Below, one piece after another: positions 55,700 to 64,000 of a stretch of 64,000 bases of DNA; the stretch's first letter is position 1, and each line of letters opens with the position of its first letter. The notes below the pieces were generated by a model. The model searched no databases. It saw nothing but the letters and a program-made list of their open reading frames with translations, and was not told the DNA's origin. Made by a program: the position numbers and the translations under genes. This DNA comes from Dermacentor variabilis. Lineage: Eukaryota; Arthropoda; Arachnida; Ixodida; Ixodidae. The stretch lies in the NCBI RefSeq assembly GCF_050947875.1, contig NW_027460346.1, forward strand, positions 4,778,000 through 4,841,999, written 5' to 3'.

Positions 55700-58132
55700 A
55701 AAGCATCTCGAGAGCACAGGCAGGCAAAGAAGCCGCAGTTGCCGCAGGATGAAGTAACCAGTAAATGGGAAATATACCGCGGGAGAAAAAGTCTATGATT
55801 CAAATACTGGTGCAAGCAAAATTAAAAGGTGAAAGTGAACGTTGGTTGGTCAGAAATACGTGAGAAACAGAAGGCCGCACCTAGAATATTTTGAAACCAC
55901 ATAAAATTATTAGGCAGGAAGTCAACAACAATACAACTTTTCCTAGACGAAGATGAAAACAGACTGGACGGAGAAGCGGCAATAAATTACATCCGAAAAG
56001 TAACAGCCGAATCTTTCCAAGGCAATGACTAGGTTGTATTTGAAGAAAAAAAGAGCATGAAAGAGATCTGAGTGGAAAAGAAGCTGGTGCTGAGAAATTT
56101 AAACTGGAAGAAAGCGGAAGGTAAAATTCCTAAGCGCACAGCCACAGGGCTAGACGAGGTTCCCGTTAGGCTGGTAAATGAGCTAGGTTCAAAAAGTAAG
56201 GAAGCTCTGGTGAAATCAGTTGAAAAAACTCTAAAAGATAGACGAACACCAGACAGTTGGCGACAAAGTAGAATGAATTTAATTTATGTAGGTAAGGGGG
56301 AGAAAGACAGAATTCACTCGTATAAACCGTTGACCATTACATCGGAAATATACAGGCTGGCAGCGCAGGCTATCAGATTAAAGCTTCAAGCATGGGTAGA
56401 GAATATTTTCATTTTGGGAGAGCTTCAGAATGGCTTCAGAATAGGTAGGCGTTTTACTCAGTGTATTGAAATATCGAAAGCAGAAAGCAGACCGTTGTAT
56501 GTCGCCTTTTTAGACATTACAGGAACCTACGACAACGTAGATTGCAACATTTTTGGGGATATTCTGGAAGGGGAAGTCTTAGGTAACGATTGTCTACAGC
56601 TTTTGAGAGAGATTTGCCTAGAAAATATCGTTTGCGTTGAATGGGAAGGGATGAGGAGCGAGGAGAAAGTTCATATCAACAAAGTACTGAGGCAGGGGTG
56701 CCCTTTATCCCCGCTGCTCTTTATGATGTACATGGTGAGGATGGAGAAGGCGCTAGAAGGAAGTAATATCGGGTTTAATCTCTCATACAAACAGGCGGGT
56801 ACAGTAGTAGAGCAGCAACTCCCAGGTTTATTTTATGCGGATGACATTGTGTTGCTAGCTAACAAGCAAAGTGATTTGCAACGTCTGGCTAATATCTGTG
56901 GACAGGAAGGCAAGAATTTAGGTTTGAAATTTAGTCTGAGAAAATCAAGTGTTATGGTATTCAGTGAAAAATATGAACAGACAGTGGCGATACAGGGACA
57001 GGAAATACTTCGGGTAACAGAATATAAATACCTTGGTATATGGATAAACGAAGGCAATTGATATATGGAAACACAGGAAAAAACCATAACACTAAAGGGG
57101 AAGAGAAATGCAGCCATAATGAAGCACATAGCGCTATGGGGATACAATAGGTACGAGGTCCTCCGATGTATATGGAAAAGTGTAGTGGTTACAGGACTTA
57201 CTTTTGGAAATGCGGTTGTTTGCTTTAAATCATGGGTACAAACAGTACTCGACGGGAACCAAAGGTCATGGGTCGACTCGCATTGGGCGCTCACGGGAAG
57301 ACTACAAATGAAGCTGTGCAGGGTGATATGGGCTGGACTAGTTTTTAAGTGAGGGAAGCTCGCAGTAAAATTGAATATGAAGAACGGCTGGGGAATATAT
57401 GGAAGAAAGTAAATGGGCTGGGAGAGTGTTTATGTATCTGTACAAGATAAACATTGATTCAAAGTGGAAGAAAACAACTAGGAAGCTTACCAGCAAGTAT
57501 GTGGTCTGTAGGGTGGGCAACTCAACAACAAAGAAGGTCAAGCGGAAAGTCAGTGAGGCTGAAATAATTTCATGGGTGGCGGCAATGGAAAAGAAACCTG
57601 CCATGAGTAACTACTTAAGAGGAAAAAACGAAATCAGGAAAGAAACTATTTATGATAACTCAAAGGGAAGCTCATTACTTTTGGAAGCGAGATCGGGATG
57701 CCTTAGAACACGCGCCTATAAAGCGAGATATAAGAAGGAAGAAGAAGCATGTGCTTGCTGCGGTAAAGCTAGGGAAACGACGGAGCATGTTTTATTAGAA
57801 TGTGAAGATGTCTACCCAGCGGTCGATTTAGGCACCACTGGCCTCCTTGAAGTGCTTGGGTTCAGCCGGAGCAGTGGTAACGCAAACATGTCCGCAATAG
57901 GCATTAGTAAGAGGCGATTGGAGGATTGCTGGAAGAAAAGTAGGGAAACGACAAAAGACGGATACGTACAAAAGCACAGTTCGCAATAGGGGATCAGAAA
58001 ATTTGGGCGTGGTAGTTCATAGTGTTTTTTCTTCTAATTTCATTGTTTAAGCTAGGTAGGACATTAAGCAGTGTAATAGCAAGAGCTTGGTGGCGCAACC
58101 CACCGCCCCGTTCCAAATGGGACGCTCATAAT
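55700..58132 (+). pseudogene. LINE copy B: reverse transcriptase and C-terminal domain
   Basis: The RT frame 56072-57061 (329 aa) is nearly complete: LGELQNGFRIGRR, RPLYVAFLDITGTYDNVDCN, LRQGCPLSPLLFMMYMVRME and an intact GLFYADDIVLLANKQSDLQ catalytic box. A 21-bp deletion removes the residues equivalent to LDDNIFV of copy A. The frame breaks at 57061 (TGA). A 57399-57989 frame carries the C-terminal part with EACACCGKARETTEHVLLEC, a zinc-knuckle-like motif. The 3' end is near GACGCTCATA. The RT box is intact, but the ORF is broken elsewhere. Confidence 0.85.
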
Positions 58133-58669
58133 CACGGCCACGTATAAGGGCCGACCTGCGCGTGCGGCGCTGCGCCAGAGCCGCTGATTTACTTTTGCTT
58201 GTGGGGCTTTTTTTAGTTTTCCAAACCGCCGCCGCGAACAGTGGCGCTAGTGCTCAGCCCCACCCCGTGGCCCCACCTACCCCAATCCCGTGGCCGGCCG
58301 CACGCACGGGCAGCAAGTATTTTCAGCGAGAGCACGGAAGGACGCAAACGCACGCGCGCGAAACAATCGATTAGCTGAGTGCTTGGTGATCTGTTGGTGT
58401 CGCTAGATCTTCATTACCAGATTCGATTTCAGTGACACTGTGATTCTCAGCCCCGTGGGCACCGGCTTTCGCGTTTGCGGCTTCTTCATGCACGACGGTT
58501 TACTTCTGCATACCGTTGTGAAAGTCAAGCGGCCGAGCATCAAGAGGAATTTCATTTCATGAGTTCCCCGTGACCGATATTAGAAACCAATGGTTGAAAC
58601 GTGAACAAAAAAAAATTGGCTGGGGCTTAGCTAAGGTTAAGCCTGGATATCTCGATACAAAAAGGTTCG
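58133..58669. other. GC-rich stretch after LINE copy B
   Basis: A plus frame at 58162-58374 begins with a signal-peptide-like hydrophobic run, but it starts at GTG, has no upstream ATG and overlaps the LINE junction; not called as a gene. Confidence 0.4.
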
Positions 58670-58915
58670 GTGATGCTTATGGTTTAGCTTATAGCTATTC
58701 TTTATGAGTTAGCCTATGATTATTCTTACGGTTTAGCTTATGGTTATGTTTTATGATTTAGCCTATGGATATGCTTACGGTTTACCTTTTGTATATGCTT
58801 ATGGTTTAAGTTATGGATATGCTTACGGTTTAGCTTGTGCTTTGTGATTTAGCCTATGGTTATATATGCTTACGGTTTCACTTATGGATATGCTTTGGTA
58901 AGCTTATGGTTATGC
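58670..58915 (+). repeat. Degenerate minisatellite, unit about 24 bp (GCTTACGGTTTAGCTTATGG and similar)
   Basis: About ten diverged units alternate GCTTAYGGTTTA and GCYTATGGATAT. In one frame the ideal unit reads Ala-Tyr-Gly-Leu-Ala-Tyr-Gly-Tyr, but stops (TTTATGA) interrupt every few units, so it does not code now. Confidence 0.75.
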
Positions 58916-60354
58916 TATACGTGTGCCTTGTGTAGTGATGCAAATTGCTTATGAATGATACATACCATAAGTTATGCAAGATTATTAATCTTCTTTATTC
59001 ATCGTTGTTGGGCACATTGTCTCGCGATTTCTGTACAGCCATAAACACAGCTCTCTGTATCGGTAGTGTCACTCCCTTCTCCTTCCATGTTGCATGCGCA
59101 CGCCTGTTCTCTGGCAAGCGGTTATGTAGTCGGCCTCCGCGATAAACACGCGCTTGCGGCGAACGTCAAACGACGACGCATAGCGCGTGGCACTGGCCAC
59201 ATGCACCGACTCCGAACACGCTTACGGAGCCAATTCCGACATACGCCGGCTCGCGTAGTGACTATCTGTGTAATGGCACAATAAAGCGCCCTTCGAATTT
59301 TTCAAGCTAGACTTTCGTTATCATTTGGTAAAGTGGCGTAAATAAATACGTCAATAACAGCACATTTTTACGATTGTGGCATGCACTGCAATTAAACCTA
59401 CTCACGTTCAGCCGCGCTCTCAACAGCACGTCACTTCAGTAAACGTGGCGAATGCAGCAAAGGAACGCGTGGGCCCTGCAAAGCGGTACGTAGTGCGTTC
59501 ATTGCGTCCGGCTCGGGACTAGCGAAACCTACGGGAGAATGAAGAGCGGGCGCGCTCAGACCTCGGCTAGCGCGGAAAGTGCGCACCAGGCCTTATTGGC
59601 ACCACAGCACTAACCAACATTTTAGCAGACAATGAGGGAAAAAAAAAGCTCTAAGGGATTACGCTATTTCAATCCTAGCAGCCGCGCGGCCGCGCCTTCA
59701 AAGTAGTTTAAAATTTCATTGCACTGCACAGAGAAGATCCCAAATATCTGGGGCATGTATCGCATGTATCGACGCGCATTTTTCTAGCCGCACCCTGTCA
59801 ATAATGTGAAATGCCGAGTTTACTGCAGCTCCTCTGCGAATTTTTACCGTCATCGCCGTACTCCTTAAAGCAGGGCCGGAGCGTTTCGGGCGTTGCTGTG
59901 AGGGTGAGCACTGGCGGCCTCTATCGGCACGCTTGGTCCCTACTCAATGATCACGTGGTATTTCTTCGGCCGCGCGCTGCCGGAGGCGACCACGGGATGC
60001 GCAGGTCGCCCTTTATACAGTAGGTCGTGCTCATAACATCCATCCATCCAAAGTCACATCCGTGTACCAATAAGTGACTACAGTCTTTTCTATACTTTTT
60101 CATCATCACTATGCCCGGCTCCGTCGTCGTTTCCTGATTCCTGCGGTGAAGACCCACCTCACCCGGTCAAGATTATACCACCGAGAATCGGTTTGCGTGA
60201 ATGGAATCTGGTGCGCAATAAAAGTTTAAAAATGTACGAAGATTACAATATTCCCTAATGCGAAATTTTAGCGCAGCTGCATAGGTGTTCTCATTTCGCG
60301 ATATATTGAGGCAAGGAATTTGGGACCGAAGTCACCGCAGCGACTGGCAGTTTG
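58916..60354. other. Interval without supported gene
   Basis: Short frames only. GCTCATAACATCCATCCATC near 60028 matches the tail of LINE copy A (GCTCATAACGTCCATCCATC near 36213) and is probably a residual LINE 3' end. Confidence 0.4.
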
Positions 60355-60866
60355 TCATTGCCGTCAGCGCCTTCGCAGAGGGAGGGGCAGTATGGGTACG
60401 CTGGCATGATGGGCGGCATCGGAGCTAGATGGTGTTGCGCACTCCAGGCTAGCGCATCGTACTGCTGCCGAGTAGCAGCGGCGCCTGCCTATCGAAGCTC
60501 GACCGACGTTACTTATCGGGTAGCGTGGCGTTGTCGGCCGGCTGCAGGCATCCAGTAGACCATGGCGACCAAGCAAGGGCGAGTCGATTTTCTAGTGCGA
60601 AACTTGCACGGTTTATTCAAAGGTAGATGAAAGAAAATGTGAAGAGCATGAAGTGATCAAAAGTACATTTCGGAGCCTCTTAAATAGGCTCTCTACAATC
60701 GTGGGCGGGACCTTGCTTCCGTCGATGTCACGTGACAGGCACAGAAACAGGGCCCTTCCTCCTCTGGCTATACCGATCCTGTTGAAAGGAAGAAGTCGTC
60801 CCGCCTCTTCTGCGCTTTGCGGGTTCGTGGAAATTCTCTTCTAGGTCCAAATCGAGAAAAGGGCCT

Positions 60867-60906
<40 letters not shown>

Positions 60907-60975
60907 AAAAGAGGCTGTACACTGCGAGGCTTCCGGACGACAGGTACACTCGAAACGGTCATGGCGAATTAGAAA
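60355..60975 (-). mobile_element. Antisense LTR (solo or truncated), relative of the LTR at 48548
   Basis: On the minus strand it shows GTGCCTGTCACGTGACATCG, GCAAGGTCCCGCCCACGATT, GAGAGCCTATTTAAGAGGCT, GAATAAACCGTGCAAGTTTC, GCACTAGAAAA and GGTCGCCATGGTCTACTGGA, the same order as the LTRs above, with clear divergence. No internal region of that element is adjacent. A CA microsatellite lies in its 5' part. Confidence 0.7.
60871..60906. repeat. (AC)n microsatellite
   Basis: Fifteen AC units followed by ATACAC. Confidence 0.95.
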
Positions 60976-62743
60976 GTCACGCTTCATTTCGACGAGGCCT
61001 AATAAAAGGTCCGGTCAGAGAAAGCTCTTTGTGCGCGAGGTGCGGGACGTTAACCATCGCAGGAGAAGACGCGCCTCATTTCGACGAAGATGGTTGGATG
61101 AAATTCCTTTCGCCACTTGGTGTCAGACGCCAACCCTAAGAATGGGAAGAACACGACGACGAACGCGCGAAAAGTGGCACGAGAACGTTCTTTATTTTCC
61201 CTGCGCGAAATAGCGCACACCGACTAGAGGGGCTTTGGCCCAGAACCGGTTAGCGTTAATGAAGTCTAGTGCGAACAATGACATATAAATTTTAATCGGA
61301 AACGATTTCTCGAGAGCCACCAGCTTGAAAGCAAAGAGGGAACAAATATAAAAAGTAACAGCAACAAGGAAAACAATGCCCTAAATTTATCGAGCAAACC
61401 ATCTGGAATCAGCCTGAATAAAATAACATTCCCTTAAAAAAACCGCACCCATACCGTAATCTAATCAGTTTTTCGGCAGTTGCCAGTTTTCCTGCTTCTT
61501 AGCTAATCTCTCGTAATTGGTAAGAGGCAATGTTTCAGAATTAAGAATGAATAGTCGGCGAAACCACTTTCACCATGACTGTCGACGGTAATGCGCCTAG
61601 CATTGAATCAATATAGCGACGCAACGTATAGCCACCGCTGAAACGACGTGTGTATGAGGCGTGTACTGAAGCGGGACTCCTCTTTTGCACTGCCCTGTGA
61701 TCCAGCACCGCCTCCGCGATCCCTTCGCATGGCCTCCGAAACGCGTGGCGCGCCAGTGCGTGCGAACGCTTCCAAACGCGTCATGCGGCAACCGGGCTCC
61801 TCTCGCGCTTATTTCTGGAGGCGCTGTACCTTCTATTGGCGCTGTCGAGAAGTTCGCGCGTGTCCTCCGAGATGCAAAACATGGCGTAACGGTGCCTGCG
61901 AACGGTGACAATAGTTCCCTCGCTTGCCGCACACCCAGTGGCGCATACTCAGCGAGCCAAGTTGGCGAGAGGTTCATTGGAAAGCAGAACGTGCCCGATG
62001 CATTCATGGTACGGTTCGCAAAAGCGTGGCCATGAAAGGCGTTCATTGAAGAGCGGCACATACCCATTGCATTTGTGGCGCAGCCTGCTAATGCGTCGGG
62101 TTGCTGTCCTCGAGGAACACTTGGGACGTGGATTCGATTCCAGTCAGCATGACATAAATTTAGGGGATCGTTTTCATCATTGCAGAGCGGTAGATTCCCA
62201 GTGGTACATACCTATTTAGCAAAGTTGGCGTCAAGAACGCTCATTGAAGAGCTGCACCCACTTAGCGGCACATACGCAGTAAGCTAAGTTGGCATCAGCG
62301 GGGTTCCTTACAAACCGGCACAGACCGTGTGGAACATACCCAATCGCCATCGCTCAATCGCGATCATACCGTCATCGCGCCGCCATAATCGTATTGTTAC
62401 CATTCCGCCCTTGTCACGCCATTTCCGTAAGTGCATCATCGTAATACAGTCGTTATCTATTCGCAGTCATATCGTCCTCATTCCACCTTCGTCGTCCAAT
62501 TATCGCCGCGCCGTCGTCGTCATGCCGTCTGTCGTTGTTCCTTCTTCATTCCTTTGTTTTCATATACGGCCGTCGTCATGCCACCTCATTCACCGAACTG
62601 CTGTTATTCCACGGCAGTTTTTTGCAGTATAGTCACCACGTTGTTGTCATGCTATTGTCGTTATTGCGTCGTCGTCACACAGTCCAAGTGAGGCGTTCGT
62701 GATCATATCGTCGGGGTCCCGGCGCCATGTTCGCTCCAACCCA

Positions 62744-62830
62744 CCTTGGTTGTTTATTGGCTATGGCCGCAATGGCGCTACACTGCTACGCACGAAGTCG
62801 TGGATCAGAATCAGCAGCATGACTGCTGTT
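62744..62830 (+). mobile_element. Possible diverged Ruka-like SINE head
   Basis: CTTGGTTGTTTATTGGCTAT, CACGAAGTCGTGGATCAGAA recall the Ruka A-box region and the CACGAGGTCGCGGGATCGAA segment, but the body does not follow. Weak. Confidence 0.35.
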
Positions 62831-62887
62831 GATTCTGATTTCGAGTGAATCCGGCTTGGCCTCATTTTGGTTGCTTAGTGAATTACA

Positions 62888-63060
62888 CAGGGTGCCCCAA
62901 CTATCACGCACCAAGACTCAAAAAAGTAGTAGTTGCGTTACTCGAAGAAAACCTAGTGCATATTGTTTCCGGTACAGTGGAGTAGCCGCCAGTAATTATT
63001 TCGTCCCCGAAATTTAATCTGGCAACTACAATTAATTGTTTAATTCGAGAAGTACTGTCT
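62888..63060 (+). mobile_element. Left end of a CAGGGTG-type TIR element (partner not found)
   Basis: ACAGGGTGCCCCAACTATCA is a common arthropod mariner-like or MITE end. I find no inverted partner before the window ends, so it is truncated or continues outside. Confidence 0.45.
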
Positions 63061-64000
63061 TAATTATCAAAATGTCAATGAGGCATCTGTAGGCGCCCCC
63101 AAATGATATGTAACTGCTGTGTATTCAGCGACCTACTAGTTGCGTACAATTTTCTCCGACTGGCAAACAAACCTCAAGAAATATGAAAAATACCATGTGA
63201 CTGCGCTCCCACCCGCATCCATGAAGCAACGCCCTCAAATAATTTGATCCAAAGCAACTCCATCGCCTGTCGCAAACCCGAAGCCACAGCGCATCACCTT
63301 GATAATGGTACGGAAGTAGCACCAACAGAAGGTTTCACGGCTTTGCAGCTATCCCTTCGTCTCATGCCAACGTCACACGTATTATCCATCTCTCAAAGCC
63401 GACTGATCACACTGATAACAAAATCCCCCTTGATAACGCGGCCGAAGCGCCACTCTGACCACGCACGAAATGCTAAAACAATGAAATAAGCATAGAATGT
63501 TTCGACATCTCCACTTTGCTCGCACCGGATCGAAAGAGTGCCCGCGCAGCTTATACCACGCCAGAAACTTCCTTCGGAGCAAAGCTGAATTAAAGTGACG
63601 GACTTAAAGCGACCGACGTGTAGAGAAAGGGCAAAATCGGTGCGTTCAAGAAAGTAAATAACCAATCATAAATGAGCCGAATTGACAATTGGGACGCCTG
63701 CACAAAAAAAGAAAAAAAAACCGTCAGATTTCAGAGTACCCTTATTATCTATGAATTTGGAAGCGCCGTTGAACACCAGCTACTGCCTAGAGGACGTGTT
63801 CGAATAGTGCAGCTACGCAGCACTGAGACCGCTTTATATCATCTTCACTGGCTTTCTTGGTCATATCCATCTTTTCTGGACACGTACCAACTAGCGACCC
63901 AAGCGGCGCCGGCAGGAAGCTAGCGTGTTTTCAATGGAACGAGTGGGTTTTTCGCGAATAACAAAAGCTGCAGGTCGATTATTGAAAGCAATATGCAGAT

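Larger units (their letters stand above)
60976..64000. other. Right flank without supported gene
   Basis: Contains the diverged SINE-like head near 62744, a CAGGGTG-type element end near 62888 and TCGTC/CATCG-rich low-complexity DNA at 62300-62690. Frames at 61597-62219 overlap on both strands and show no domain. Confidence 0.4.

Noticed and set aside
58162..58374. 70-aa frame with signal-peptide-like hydrophobic start
   Set aside because: Begins at GTG with no ATG, directly at a LINE junction; no splice acceptor or homologue recognised.
1..64000. CRISPR arrays, rRNA genes, bacterial operons, phage or plasmid modules
   Set aside because: No regularly spaced direct repeats, no rRNA-like blocks, and the SINE/LINE content shows eukaryotic DNA.

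Overview
This is eukaryotic, almost entirely repeat-derived DNA, most likely from a hard tick (Ixodidae, probably a metastriate species). The main clue is three copies of a tRNA-headed SINE that I recognise as the ixodid Ruka family (1756-1934 continued at 12707-12765, 18781-19018, 45261-45495). Penelope, RTE, Ty3/gypsy and other non-LTR relics in arrangements typical of tick genomes support this. I see no bacterial operons, no rRNA, no true tRNA gene and no CRISPR. The only long intact cellular-type gene is a single-exon F-box/leucine-rich-repeat-like gene on the minus strand at 25812-27626 (604 aa). The other long intact frame is a 577-aa protein inside an LTR element (49547-51280).

Layout. 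1-1755 has no gene. 1756-12765 is a Ruka SINE split by a 10.77-kb terminal-inverted-repeat element (1935-12704, TA target duplication). That element contains a head-to-head mariner foldback, a CAGGGTG-ended TA element carrying a second SINE, a Penelope-like foldback, an RTE tail, and exon-like blocks on the minus strand that fit a small three-exon gene. 14375-15858 is a TTAA-flanked element. 16925-20105 is a decayed Ty3/gypsy pol with a Ruka inside it, and 20160-22008 is an RTE-type LINE. 22009-28160 holds the F-box gene between anonymous repeats. 28165-32060 is a CR1/jockey-like LINE followed by two Penelope elements in opposite orientation. 33104-36220 and 48150-58132 are two copies of one LINE family whose long version encodes coiled coil, SGNH-esterase-like, APE endonuclease and RT segments. 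Between them, 36254-43299 is a 7-kb element with about 1.17-kb terminal inverted repeats and a 9-bp target duplication. The second LINE copy was itself interrupted by a non-autonomous LTR element (48548-53338) and by an RNase-H-type LINE fragment (55026-55688). The last 6 kb hold a minisatellite, an antisense LTR relative and fragments.

How it fits together. The window is a nested-insertion record. The relative order can be read from split elements, target duplications and empty sites preserved in paralogous copies. Apart from the F-box gene, the LTR-borne 577-aa frame and the tentative three-exon gene, every coding trace is a broken retroelement protein. Boundaries were read by eye; family names come from protein motifs and memory of tick repeats, not from a search.
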